DNA of 64,000 nucleotides, taken from CAZVNZ01 sp964628515. Lineage in GTDB: Bacteria; Bacillota; Clostridia; Christensenellales; Christensenellaceae. Shown in pieces: positions 26,556-35,616 of the stretch. Location: contig CAZVNZ010000003.1 in the NCBI GenBank assembly GCA_964628515.1, positions 73,626-137,625 on the forward strand. The letters run 5' to 3'. A program made the position numbers and the translations under genes. The notes under the pieces were generated by a model that worked only from the letters and a program-made list of their open reading frames with translations, searched no databases and was not told where the DNA came from. The number at the start of each line of letters is the position of its first letter. Within the stretch, counting starts at the first letter, position 1.

Positions 26556-29075
26556 ATGGCAAAGTTTTTTGTAAACGGTAAAGAGGCTACAAGCCAAGGA
26601 AAAAGCCTTATGGATTTTTTAAGGGAGGATTTAAGGCTAACCTCTGTAAAAAACGGTTGCAAGGAGGGGGCTTGCGGTAGTTGCACGGTAATTGTGGACG
26701 GCAAAGCCAAAAAGGCTTGCGTGTTAAAAACGGACAAACTCGAGGGCTGTGCCATAACCACCTTAGAAGGATTATCTAAAAGGGAAAAAGAGGTGTTTGC
26801 CTATGCCTTTGCAAAGGTAGGGGCGGTGCAATGCGGTTTTTGTATACCGGGCATGATACTTTGCGCAAAAACCCTAATAGATAAAAACAACTCTTTAAGC
26901 AAAGAGGATGTAAAGCAGGGTATTAAAAATAATATTTGCCGTTGTACAGGGTACAAAAAAATAGAAGAGGGCATACTCCTTGCCGCTAAAATTATAAGGG
27001 AAAACCTACCCGTGCAAAAGGAGGAAGGGGTGCGTGTAGACGCTTACGAAAAAGCCTTAGGGCAAGCGGAATACACCGACGATATGGTGTTTGAGGATAT
27101 GGTTTACGGGGGTGCGGTACGTAGCTTATACCCTCGTGGCAGGGTAATTTCCATAGATTTAACTTTGGCAAAACAGCATAAAGACTTTGTGTGTGCGGTT
27201 ACGGCTAAAGATGTACCCGGCACAAAAAATATAGGGCATTTAAAAAAGGACTGGCCGGTACTTGTGGATGTCGGGCAAACCACCCACTATTTAGGAGATG
27301 CCATTGTACTTGTGGGGGCAAAAACAAAAGAGGGTTTGGAAGAAATTAAAAGGATGGTTAAAATAGAGCAGGAAGAACTCACCCCCATAACATCGCCAAA
27401 AGAGGCGCTAAAGGCAGATGCGCCCTTGCTTCACCAAGAGGGCAATGTACTTGCAACCGAGCATTTAGTCAGAGGGGACGCAGATTTAGCAATTAAAAAC
27501 TCCAAATACGTAGTTACTCAAAACTACTCCACACCCTTTACAGAGCATGCTTTTTTAGAGCCTGAGTGCGCAATAGCCTTAAAAACTAAGGAGGGTGTGC
27601 ATTTATACACAGCAGACCAAGGCATATACCAAACCCAAAAAGAATGTGCGCAAATGCTTAATATTCCTGAGGAAAATGTGAGGGTTAGCGCAAAAACGGT
27701 GGGTGGCGGGTTTGGAGGTAAAGAGGATATGAGCGTACAGCATCATACCGCATTGCTATGCTTTATTTCGGGTAGAACGGTTAAATTTTTGTTGTCTCGT
27801 AAAGAAAGTATTTTGGTGCATCCTAAACGACACCCAATGGAAATAGAGTGTACACTTGCTTGCGACGAGCAAGGCAATCTAACCGCAATGAAGGCAAAAA
27901 TAGTTTCGGATACAGGGGCATATGCATCTTTGGGAGGGCCGGTACTCCAAAGGGCGTGTACCCACGCCGCAGGGCCGTATCACTACCAAACCATAGCTAT
28001 TGAGGGCAAGGCGGTTTATACTAACAACCCACCGGCAGGTGCGTTTAGAGGGTTTGGAGTGTCTCAAAGCTGTTTTGCCTTAGAGTGTAATTTAAACAGA
28101 TTAGCGGAAATGGCAGGTATTTCCTACTTTGATATTAGATACAAAAACGCAATAAGACCGGGCGAGGTGCTACCAAACGGACAAATTGCAGACAGCAGTA
28201 CAGCCATGGCGGAAACCTTAGAGGCGGTAAAAGAGGAGTACACCAAGGCACAATACGCAGGAATTGCCTGTGCCATGAAAAACAGCGGTTTAGGTGTGGG
28301 AATACCGGACGTGGGTCGGTGCAAATTAGTTGTAAAAGAGGGCAAGGTGTATATTCATACAAGTGCGGCTTGCATAGGGCAGGGGCTTAAAACGGTGCTT
28401 GTGCATATGGTTTGCAAACAAACAAAGCTAAAAGAGAAAGAAGTAATACACATGGATGCAGACACCGCAACCGCACCTAATTCGGGAAACACAACCGCCT
28501 CCAGACAAACATTATTTACGGGAGAGGCGGCACGAAAAGCGGCAGAGCTATTGGAAAAAGACTTGCAAACCGCCACATTAGAGGAACTAAACAACAAAGA
28601 ATACTACGGAGAATACGCAGGAATTACGGATAAAATGGGTAGCCCTAAGGAAAACCCCGTAAGCCATATAGCCTACGGTTATGCCACTCAAGTCGTTATT
28701 TTAAATGGTGATGGTATTATAACAAAGGTAATCGCCGCCCACGATGTGGGGAGGGTTATCCATAAAACAAGCCTTGAAGGGCAAATAGAGGGTGGTGTTG
28801 TAATGTCTTTAGGGTATGCTTTGACGGAAAAATATCCTTTGGAAAACTGTGTGCCTACCGCAAAATTTGGCACGCTTGGGCTTTTTAAATCGGTAGATAC
28901 CCCTTATGTCGAGCCTATTTGCATAGGCAAAGAGGAGGAGGGCGCCGCCTTTGGTGCAAAGGGAGTAGGGGAGATTTGCTCCATACCAACCGCACCTGCG
29001 GTAACACTTGCTTACGAGCGGTTAGACGGCAAAATTAGGACGAGTTTGCCTATTTCGGATACGCCGTATAAGTAG
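26556..29075 (+). CDS. xdhD: Selenium-dependent xanthine dehydrogenase XdhD (fused 2Fe-2S and Mo domains)
   Basis: The protein has 839 residues from the ATG at 26556, which has GGGAGGAAA upstream; a longer frame overlaps ygfK. Residues 1-80 hold the plant-type 2Fe-2S site (CKEGACGSC), 85-150 the second cluster (CGFCIPG, ICRCTGY). The Mo domain follows with GGGFGGKED, GAFRGFGV and AFGAKGVGE carrying the catalytic Glu. No FAD domain is present, as in selenium-dependent Mo hydroxylases with a labile Se ligand. Selenium is a cofactor here and not selenocysteine. It hydroxylates purines (xanthine/urate interconversion). The stop is amber; readthrough would add five residues. Confidence 0.92.
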   Translation: MAKFFVNGKEATSQGKSLMDFLREDLRLTSVKNGCKEGACGSCTVIVDGKAKKACVLKTDKLEGCAITTLEGLSKREKEVFAYAFAKVGAVQCGFCIPGMILCAKTLIDKNNSLSKEDVKQGIKNNICRCTGYKKIEEGILLAAKIIRENLPVQKEEGVRVDAYEKALGQAEYTDDMVFEDMVYGGAVRSLYPRGRVISIDLTLAKQHKDFVCAVTAKDVPGTKNIGHLKKDWPVLVDVGQTTHYLGDAIVLVGAKTKEGLEEIKRMVKIEQEELTPITSPKEALKADAPLLHQEGNVLATEHLVRGDADLAIKNSKYVVTQNYSTPFTEHAFLEPECAIALKTKEGVHLYTADQGIYQTQKECAQMLNIPEENVRVSAKTVGGGFGGKEDMSVQHHTALLCFISGRTVKFLLSRKESILVHPKRHPMEIECTLACDEQGNLTAMKAKIVSDTGAYASLGGPVLQRACTHAAGPYHYQTIAIEGKAVYTNNPPAGAFRGFGVSQSCFALECNLNRLAEMAGISYFDIRYKNAIRPGEVLPNGQIADSSTAMAETLEAVKEEYTKAQYAGIACAMKNSGLGVGIPDVGRCKLVVKEGKVYIHTSAACIGQGLKTVLVHMVCKQTKLKEKEVIHMDADTATAPNSGNTTASRQTLFTGEAARKAAELLEKDLQTATLEELNNKEYYGEYAGITDKMGSPKENPVSHIAYGYATQVVILNGDGIITKVIAAHDVGRVIHKTSLEGQIEGGVVMSLGYALTEKYPLENCVPTAKFGTLGLFKSVDTPYVEPICIGKEEEGAAFGAKGVGEICSIPTAPAVTLAYERLDGKIRTSLPISDTPYK

Positions 29076-29079
29076 GGGG

Positions 29080-29107
29080 TTGCATTTTACTAAAATAGTG
29101 TTATACT
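29080..29107 (+). promoter_or_regulatory. Promoter of adenine deaminase gene
   Basis: TTGCAT (29080-29085) and TATACT (29102-29107) are 16 bases apart, just after the xdhD stop, giving a start about 20 bases before the ade ATG. Confidence 0.55.
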
Positions 29108-29134
29108 ATATCAAAAGCAAATTAAGGTAATCCA

Positions 29135-30841
29135 ATGGACACAATAATAAAAGAAAAAAGCATAACAGCAAAAATAAAATCCGCAATGGAGCAAACACCT
29201 ACATTTGTGCTAAAAAACGCAAATGTAATTAATGTTTTTACCGAGGAAATAATCAACTGCGATGTTGCCCTGTACAAAAACACAATAATTGGTATGGGGG
29301 ATTTTACTTGCAAAAATACTTACGATTGCAAGGGCAAATATTTAGCGCCGGGGCTGATAGACAGCCATGTGCATATAGAATCGTCCATGGCTACACCAAA
29401 GGAGTTTGCCAAAATAGTAATGCCCTATGGCACAACTTCTGTTGTAGCAGACCCTCACGAAATTGCAAACGTATGCGGTATAGACGGTATTCGTATGCTA
29501 AAAAAGATGTCTGAGGGTATTGGGCTTAATGTGTATTATATGTTTCCCTCTTGCGTGCCTTGTATGGAGTTTGAGGAAAACTACGCAAAGTTAAACAACG
29601 AAGATGCGGCGGCACTCTTATACGAAGGAGTTGTACACGGCTTAGGCGAGGTAATGGACTGGGGTGCTGTAACATCACAAAGAGAAGATATGATAAAAAA
29701 GTTAGTGATGTTTGACGACATGGTGATAGACGGGCATGCCCCAAATGTTAGAGGTAAAGAGTTGCAAGCCTATATTTTAGGCGGTAGCAGTACAGACCAC
29801 GAAGCGTATACATACGAGGAAATTATAGAAAAACTAAGGCTGGGTATGAGAATATTAATACGAGTGGGAAGTGCGGCAAACAATATGTCAGAGGTACTAA
29901 AACAGCTATGTAATGCCAACATCCCCATAGAAAATCTAATGATGTGTACAGACGACAAGCACACGGAAAATATTTTGGAAAGCGGACATATAAACCACAT
30001 TGTAAAAATGGCGGTAGAGGCAGGCTTTACACCCCAAAAAGCAATTCAAATGGCAACAATAAATTCCGCAAAAGCCTATGGGCTTAAAAACAAAGGGGCA
30101 ATAGGCATAGGCTACGATGGGGATTTAGTGCTTTTTGACGATTTAGTGCATTTTAAACCTTTAGAGGTTTTTGTAGACGGAATAAATATAAAAGACATTA
30201 AACCCACCCACATAAAAGGTGTAGCAAAGCACAATACGGTAAATATTGCGCCCTTTACAACGGAAGTGTTTAAACTTAAGGCGGAAGGCAAAATGCCTGT
30301 AATAACCATGCCTGTGGGGCAACTCTCCACAGTTTTAAGCTATGAGGAAGTGCCCATAAAAGCCGGTGTTTTTGTGCCAAAGGGCGATTATGCAAAAATA
30401 ATTTGCATGGAAAGACACCACGCAACAGGGCATACGGGCGTGGGCATTGTTAAAGATTTCGGGCTAAAAGAGGGTGGGATAGCCTCCACTGTTGCTCACG
30501 ATTCTCACAATATTGTGGCAATAGGCACAAATGACGAAGATATTGCACTTTGCATAAACACCCTAAAGGAAATTGGGGGCGGTTATGTGTTTGTAAAAAA
30601 TGGGGAGGTTGTGGCAACGCTACCCTTGCAGGTAGCAGGTTTGCTTAGCGATTTACCCTACAAAGAGCTTATTACCATTCAACAGGAGTTTTTAGCCAGG
30701 TTAGAGGGGGCAGGAGTGCCAAAAATCAGCGACCCTCTAATACGTCTGTCCTTTTTTTGCTTGCCCGTAATACCGCAGGCACGAGTTACAACCAAAGGCA
30801 TATATGATGTACTAAACAATAAATTTATTAATAATGTGTGA
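29135..30841 (+). CDS. ade: Adenine deaminase
   Basis: The 568-residue length fits bacterial Ade (two-domain amidohydrolase). Metal ligands are seen in GLIDSHVHIESSM, TSVVADPHEIANVCG and GHAPNVRG, with MCTDDKHT as the Asp region. The C-terminal block (VAHDSHNIVAIG, GGGYVFVKNGEV) is also typical. It converts adenine to hypoxanthine and ammonia, feeding the hydroxylases encoded here. It has its own promoter and is convergent with the ABC importer genes. Confidence 0.95.
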   Translation: MDTIIKEKSITAKIKSAMEQTPTFVLKNANVINVFTEEIINCDVALYKNTIIGMGDFTCKNTYDCKGKYLAPGLIDSHVHIESSMATPKEFAKIVMPYGTTSVVADPHEIANVCGIDGIRMLKKMSEGIGLNVYYMFPSCVPCMEFEENYAKLNNEDAAALLYEGVVHGLGEVMDWGAVTSQREDMIKKLVMFDDMVIDGHAPNVRGKELQAYILGGSSTDHEAYTYEEIIEKLRLGMRILIRVGSAANNMSEVLKQLCNANIPIENLMMCTDDKHTENILESGHINHIVKMAVEAGFTPQKAIQMATINSAKAYGLKNKGAIGIGYDGDLVLFDDLVHFKPLEVFVDGINIKDIKPTHIKGVAKHNTVNIAPFTTEVFKLKAEGKMPVITMPVGQLSTVLSYEEVPIKAGVFVPKGDYAKIICMERHHATGHTGVGIVKDFGLKEGGIASTVAHDSHNIVAIGTNDEDIALCINTLKEIGGGYVFVKNGEVVATLPLQVAGLLSDLPYKELITIQQEFLARLEGAGVPKISDPLIRLSFFCLPVIPQARVTTKGIYDVLNNKFINNV

Positions 30842-30862
30842 TTTTTGACTATAATACCAAGG

Positions 30863-31639
30863 CTACACGGTTAAGCACATTTTACGCTTTTTACCGTTTT
30901 TATCCGTAATTTCGGCAATTTGCATATTTACGCCGTACGCCTCTTTAAAATTTGTTTCCGTAAGTACTTCTAAGGTCTTCCCAAAAGCAAGGGGGATGCC
31001 TTTTTTTAGTATCAAGGCTTTGTTTGCCACAGAAAAGGGGTATTCGGGGGCATGGGTGGAAAAAATAATGCCGTAACCCTGTTCTTTTAAATCCAAAATG
31101 GTTTTTTCCATTAAAAGCTGATTGGCATAATCCAAATCCGAGCCCGGCTCGTCCATTATGATGATTTTGGCTTGCTGACACAATGTGCGCGCAATTAAGG
31201 CAAGACGTCGTTCCCCTCCGGAAATTTCTGTATAGTATGCGTTTTTCAAATGGGTTATGTTTAAACTTCTTAGGGCTTCGTCCACTATATACTCGTCCTG
31301 TTTGGTGGGGGATGCAAAGGGGGGTATGTAGCAGGTGCGCCCCATTAAAGCAATTTGTGCAACGGTATAAGAAAATGCAGGTATATGGTTTTGGGGAATA
31401 TAGCTTACCGCCTTTGCAAAGTTGTTTAAGGATATATTTTTGGCATTTTTGCCGTCTATTAATACTTCTCCACTAAAGAGGGGCAAAAACTGCATTAAGC
31501 CCTTAAACAAGGTGGTTTTACCGCAACCGTTTGCACCAAGCACGCACAATACTTCGCCACTTTTAATACTAAAAGTAACCTGACGTATCACCTCTTTTTT
31601 ACCGTATCCGCAACTTAGGTTTGCCACATTTAATTCCAT
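30863..31639 (-). CDS. FecE-type ABC importer ATPase, probably for molybdate/tungstate
   Basis: The protein has 258 residues. Walker A is LGANGCGKTT, the signature is EISGGERRL, Walker B is IIIMDEPGS and the switch His is in STHAPE. It belongs to the iron/siderophore/cobalamin ATPase group, which also includes MolC molybdate importers. Its ATG overlaps the permease stop (TAATG), so the pair is coupled. The link to Mo is inferred from the divergent ModE-like gene and neighbouring Mo enzymes. The stop is amber. Confidence 0.85.
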   Translation of the reverse strand: MELNVANLSCGYGKKEVIRQVTFSIKSGEVLCVLGANGCGKTTLFKGLMQFLPLFSGEVLIDGKNAKNISLNNFAKAVSYIPQNHIPAFSYTVAQIALMGRTCYIPPFASPTKQDEYIVDEALRSLNITHLKNAYYTEISGGERRLALIARTLCQQAKIIIMDEPGSDLDYANQLLMEKTILDLKEQGYGIIFSTHAPEYPFSVANKALILKKGIPLAFGKTLEVLTETNFKEAYGVNMQIAEITDKNGKKRKMCLTV

Positions 31640-32655
31640 TAGTCTCTTGCCTCCTTGTTTTTAAGGAGTAAGACAACAAAAAAAGGTGCGCCTATAAAGG
31701 CTGTAAGCACTCCTAAGGGTAGCTCCATTGTAAAAATACCCCGTGCAATATTATCCATAAGCAGTAAAAATATCCCACCCAAAAGTAGGGAAACAGGCAA
31801 CATTTTTTTAAACACCGGCCCTGTTAAACCCCTTGCAATGTGGGGTATCATAAGCCCTACCCAGCCTATAAGCCCGCCCAAACAAACGGCGGAGGCACAA
31901 AGCATAGTTGCGCCCACAATAGCGAGTATTCGGGTTTTGCGTGGGTTGACTCCAAGACTTTGGGCTTCCTCGTCCCCAAGTGTAAGCACATTTAACCGCC
32001 AACGCATTAAAAATATTATTGCAAAGCCAACCACCATGGGTAAAGCGGAAAACAACAGTCCGTTTATATCTACTTTTGCAAGGCTTCCCATTAACCAAAA
32101 TGTTATGGCAGGTAGGGTGTCTTGAGTGTCTGCAAGGTATTTTAGCATAGTAGTGCCGGCAATGCAAAGTGCCCCAAACATTGTGCCTGCAAGTATTAAA
32201 CTTACCGTTTGCCCAAACCGTACCTTACGACTTACCAAATAAGATAAAAATGCAATTAAAAGCCCTGTACAAAAGGCAAAAACCTGTACATAAATATCCG
32301 AAAGCCTAAAAGAAATTGCAATAGCCGCACCAAGCCCGGCACCTGCCGCCACTCCTAAAATATCGGGAGATACTAGGGGGTTTTTAAACATTCCTTGATA
32401 GGCACTGCCCGAGACGGATAGGGCACCCCCTATTAAAAATGCAGCAATTATACGGGGTAATCGTATGCGCAAAAGTACGGTGTTTTGAGTAGCATCACCA
32501 TAAAAAAGAGAGGGGAGCACTTCAAGGGGCGGTATTTTGTAAAAGCCCATGGTTAGAGAGAGCAAAAGAGAAATTACGCTACCACAAATAAGCAGTAACA
32601 TAAGTACCTTAAAATAATTTTTATCCTCTCGTAATGCCGTAAAATCCGCCTTCAT
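31639..32655 (-). CDS. FecCD-family ABC permease
   Basis: The 338-residue protein from the ATG at 32655 (GGAGAAG upstream) is of normal length. A longer frame to 32733 would run through the regulatory region. It shows about ten hydrophobic segments, with LRLPRIIAAFLIGGALSVSG and LGVAAGAGLG near the N-terminus and the coupling-helix region GLIGWVGLMIPHIARG. It forms the membrane channel with the ATPase that follows and the binding protein that is transcribed divergently. By context it is a molybdate or tungstate importer; iron or cobalamin is possible. Confidence 0.85.
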   Translation of the reverse strand: MKADFTALREDKNYFKVLMLLLICGSVISLLLSLTMGFYKIPPLEVLPSLFYGDATQNTVLLRIRLPRIIAAFLIGGALSVSGSAYQGMFKNPLVSPDILGVAAGAGLGAAIAISFRLSDIYVQVFAFCTGLLIAFLSYLVSRKVRFGQTVSLILAGTMFGALCIAGTTMLKYLADTQDTLPAITFWLMGSLAKVDINGLLFSALPMVVGFAIIFLMRWRLNVLTLGDEEAQSLGVNPRKTRILAIVGATMLCASAVCLGGLIGWVGLMIPHIARGLTGPVFKKMLPVSLLLGGIFLLLMDNIARGIFTMELPLGVLTAFIGAPFFVVLLLKNKEARD

Positions 32656-32671
32656 GCACTTCTCCGTAAGT

Positions 32672-32700
32672 TTGACATTTGCCCAAATTAATGGTATTCT
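32672..32700 (+). promoter_or_regulatory. Promoter of binding protein and ModE-like gene
   Basis: A consensus TTGACA (32672-32677) and TATTCT (32695-32700) are 17 bases apart. The start would fall near 32707, directly before the inverted repeat. Confidence 0.7.
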
Positions 32701-32709
32701 AAACATGGC

Positions 32710-32731
32710 GTTATTCTTATAAAAGAATAAC
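32710..32731. promoter_or_regulatory. Palindromic operator, candidate ModE-type site
   Basis: A perfect inverted repeat GTTATTCTT (32710-32718), 4 bases, AAGAATAAC (32723-32731) lies at the presumed transcription start of the binding protein. ModE-type sites are GTTAT/ATAAC dyads, and a ModE-like gene is in this operon. Confidence 0.55.
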
Positions 32732-32771
32732 ACTTTTTCTAAAAAAAATCAACATAAGAGGTCAGTAAATT

Positions 32772-33863
32772 ATGAAAAAAAAGCTAACGGCATTATTTTT
32801 AACGGCGGTAATAACATTTATTTTATTTAGCGGTTGCACAACCGCAGATAACATTAATCAACCCACTCAATCCCAAAAAGAAGGGGTTGCAACCAAAGAA
32901 ATTACGGATATGGCAGGGCGAAAAGTGGCAGTACCCACAAGTGTAGACAAGGTGTTTGGCACAGACCCTGTGGGTACAATTACCCTATATACCTTAGCCC
33001 CTCATAAACTAATAGGCTGGAACTACGAATTAAACGACGAGGAAAAAGCCAATATACCCGAAAAATATCAGCAATACTCGGTTTTTGGGATGAAGGACAC
33101 CCTAAACGCCGAGGCGATAATATCCGCAAATCCTCAAATTATAGTGCAAATGGGCTCGGTAAGTGGGGAGGCAGGCAAGCAGGCGGACAGCTTGCAGGAA
33201 AAACTAAATATTCCCGTGGTTGTAATTTCGGGAAAACTTTTAGATATTCCCAAAGCCTACGAAATGCTTGGGCAAATAACAGGAGATACAGAAAAAGCAA
33301 CGGAGCTTAGGGGGCATGCTCAAAGGATTTTAGATATGGTGACGGCAAAAGAAATACCCACCCACGCACAAGAATCTGTATATTACGGCAACGGAGTGGA
33401 TTCCTTAGAAACCGCACCCAAAGGCAGTGACGCCGCCGAGGTTATCGAAACGGCAATGGGTAGCAATGTGGCGGTTTTAGATATGAAAGACCCTAACGAG
33501 CGGATCACCATAGGAAAAGAGCAGATAATAGCGTGGAATCCAACAATTATGTTTGTAAACGGCGAGCCTAAAAAAAGCCTAACCGGAGGGGGTGCGGCAC
33601 AATCGATACTAAAAGATGCAGACCTTGCAGGAGTGGCTGCTGTAAAAGAAAAAAGGGTGTACGGCATACCAAAATCTCCATTTTCCTGGTTGGATAGACC
33701 AAAAGCGCCAAACCGCCTTATAGGGCTTTTGTGGACGGGCAGTTTAATGTACCCCGAAGCTTACAAAGATGTGGATATAATAGGAGAAATACAGCAGTTT
33801 TACACCGCTTTTTATCATGTGGATCTAACAAAAGAGCAAGTAGCAAAATTATTGGGGCAATAA
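32772..33863 (+). CDS. ABC importer substrate-binding lipoprotein, probably molybdate/tungstate
   Basis: This 363-residue protein has a lipoprotein signal with lipobox LFSGC, giving Cys at about residue 22. It is of the TroA/FecB fold: TDMAGRKVAVPTSVDKV opens the first lobe and IPKSPFSWLDRPKAPNRL closes the second, a feature of MolA-like proteins. It faces away from the permease and ATPase genes, with 116 bases of shared regulatory DNA. The ModE-like gene begins one base after its stop. Substrate is inferred. Confidence 0.82.
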   Translation: MKKKLTALFLTAVITFILFSGCTTADNINQPTQSQKEGVATKEITDMAGRKVAVPTSVDKVFGTDPVGTITLYTLAPHKLIGWNYELNDEEKANIPEKYQQYSVFGMKDTLNAEAIISANPQIIVQMGSVSGEAGKQADSLQEKLNIPVVVISGKLLDIPKAYEMLGQITGDTEKATELRGHAQRILDMVTAKEIPTHAQESVYYGNGVDSLETAPKGSDAAEVIETAMGSNVAVLDMKDPNERITIGKEQIIAWNPTIMFVNGEPKKSLTGGGAAQSILKDADLAGVAAVKEKRVYGIPKSPFSWLDRPKAPNRLIGLLWTGSLMYPEAYKDVDIIGEIQQFYTAFYHVDLTKEQVAKLLGQ

Positions 33864-33864
33864 A

Positions 33865-34194
33865 ATGAAGTACGGATTTATACTAAGGCTTTTTAATGAT
33901 GATGACGAGAAGTTTTTCGGACCGGGCGTGGCAAAACTCCTTTATTTAGTGGAGGAAAAAGGCTCGCTTAAAAAGGCTTGCGAGGCTATGGGAATGGCGT
34001 ACAGTAAAAGCTATAAGATGATTAAAAATGCACAAGAGGAATTGGGCTACAACCTGCTTTTGTCTCAAACGGGGGGCAAAAATGGGGGCGGAGCCAAGCT
34101 GACTTTGGAAGGTAAGGAGTTTTTGGAAAAATTTTCAGAGTTTAATAAGGCACTGGAGGCTAAAGCCGATGTGCTTTTTTTGGAGATATTTTAA
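33865..34194 (+). CDS. ModE-like winged-helix regulator (no molybdate-binding domain)
   Basis: This 109-residue protein matches the N-terminal DNA-binding part of ModE: GPGVAKLLYLVEEKGSLKKACEAMGMAYSKSYKMI with the wing LLLSQTGGKNGGGAKLT. The C-terminal TOBE domains that bind molybdate are missing. It is the last gene of a two-gene operon with the binding protein and probably controls the importer at the palindrome at 32710. How it senses metal without TOBE domains is not evident. Confidence 0.85.
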   Translation: MKYGFILRLFNDDDEKFFGPGVAKLLYLVEEKGSLKKACEAMGMAYSKSYKMIKNAQEELGYNLLLSQTGGKNGGGAKLTLEGKEFLEKFSEFNKALEAKADVLFLEIF

Positions 34195-34254
34195 GTTGGG
34201 TTTGGTGCGTTATGCTAATTAAGTTGGGCACAAAAGGTTTGTGGGGGATTTGGG

Positions 34255-34722
34255 TTATCCCTCTACCACCTTCTGTACCGCATTAATAATATTTTCGTAC
34301 CCTGTGCAACGGCAAAGATTGCCGGACATCTGTTTTTTTAATTCCTCTCGAGTGTATTTTTTGTCGGAATTAACAATAGCGGTGGCAGACATTATAAATC
34401 CGGGTGTACAAAAACCGCATTGCACCGCACCTTCATCAATAAAAGCCTGCTGAATGGGGGTAATTTCTCCCTCGTCGTTTTGCAAGCCTTCAAGGGTAAG
34501 AATTTCTTTGCCCTCCGCCCAGATTGCAAGGTAAATACAGGCGTTATACGTTTCGCCGTCTATAATTACGGTGCAAGCACCGCACTCTCCCACTTCGCAA
34601 CCTGCTTTTATACTGTTTAAACTATACTCACCCCTTAACATATCCGTTAGCGAGGCACGTTTATCCACGTAGGTTTCTACATTTCTGCCGTTTAGTTTAA
34701 ATCTTATTAATGCTTTTTCCAT
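34255..34722 (-). CDS. xdhC: Xanthine dehydrogenase 2Fe-2S subunit
   Basis: This 155-residue protein has the first cluster ligands in AGCEVGECGACTV plus the following Cys of YNAC, and the second in QCGFCTPG and LCRCTGY. It transfers electrons from the Mo site to FAD. The start is the ATG at 34722, which has GGAGGTG upstream and overlaps the stop of the FAD subunit as TAATG. It is the last gene of the three-subunit operon. Gene letters for the subunits vary between organisms. Confidence 0.93.
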   Translation of the reverse strand: MEKALIRFKLNGRNVETYVDKRASLTDMLRGEYSLNSIKAGCEVGECGACTVIIDGETYNACIYLAIWAEGKEILTLEGLQNDEGEITPIQQAFIDEGAVQCGFCTPGFIMSATAIVNSDKKYTREELKKQMSGNLCRCTGYENIINAVQKVVEG

Positions 34723-35597
34723 TATATTACACCTCCGCAACGTAAAACCCCTTCTCTAAACCCTCTAACCGCAATTTCCTTTGCTATTTGCAAACGTAAT
34801 TCTTTAGATGCACGCCAAGAGCTTCGAGGGGAGATTTCACTTACTACACCCTGTGCAATTTCATCATAAAGGGAAGAGTCAAGGGGTTTGCCTATAAGCA
34901 GTGCCTCCGTTTGCTTGCATCGCATAGGGGTGGGGGCGGCTACACCAAAGGCGATTTTTATATCGTCTATGGTTTTCTTGTTAAGGGCAAGCCGTACATT
35001 AATGGCGCAACCAAGGGTGGCAATGTCCATTGCGTTTCGCATTGCGTATTTTGTGTAACAGCCGTGGTAGCCTGTGTAATTGCTTATACAAATACCTGTA
35101 AGCATCTCGCCTTGTCGTAAATCCACCTTTCCCGGTCCTAAGTAAAACTCGGCAATGGGTAGGGTACGTGTGCCTTGCAAACTTGTAATTTGCAACTGTG
35201 CATCAAGGGCAAACAATGTGGATGCGCTGTCTGCGCTGGTAACGCCGTTACAAATATTACCGCCTATTGTGCCTATGTTGCGTATTTGAGGGCCTCCGAT
35301 GGTGTCTACGGCTTCCCCCAAAACATTAATATTTTCCTTTATAATAGGGTGGTTGGTTATATGGGAAAAGCTGGTTAGGGGTTTTATTAAAATACTGCCG
35401 TTTTCAAGGATTTCCACACCTCTTAGCTCTTCTACCTTAAAAATGCTTATGCACTTAATATCCGCAAGTTTACCCTCTCTTAGCTTTATAAATAAATCGC
35501 TGCCACCTGCAAGTATATGTGCGTCAGGGTGGTCGTTTAGCAAAGAAATAGCTTCCTTTATGGTTTTTGGTTCGTATATTTCAGAAATATCGTACAT
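34722..35597 (-). CDS. xdhB: Xanthine dehydrogenase FAD-binding subunit
   Basis: This 291-residue protein shows the FAD motifs ILAGGSDLFIKLREGK near 30 and IGTIGGNICNG near 110, which are characteristic of the medium (CoxM/XdhB) subunit. It reduces NAD+ or another acceptor with electrons from the Fe-S subunit. It lies between the Mo subunit and the Fe-S subunit genes. Confidence 0.93.
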   Translation of the reverse strand: MYDISEIYEPKTIKEAISLLNDHPDAHILAGGSDLFIKLREGKLADIKCISIFKVEELRGVEILENGSILIKPLTSFSHITNHPIIKENINVLGEAVDTIGGPQIRNIGTIGGNICNGVTSADSASTLFALDAQLQITSLQGTRTLPIAEFYLGPGKVDLRQGEMLTGICISNYTGYHGCYTKYAMRNAMDIATLGCAINVRLALNKKTIDDIKIAFGVAAPTPMRCKQTEALLIGKPLDSSLYDEIAQGVVSEISPRSSWRASKELRLQIAKEIAVRGFREGVLRCGGVI

Positions 35598-35616
35598 TCT
35601 TAGTACCTCCCTTTAA

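Noticed and set aside
26556..29075. Selenocysteine codon in the selenium-type hydroxylase
   Set aside because: No in-frame TGA is present; selenium in this family is a labile cofactor.
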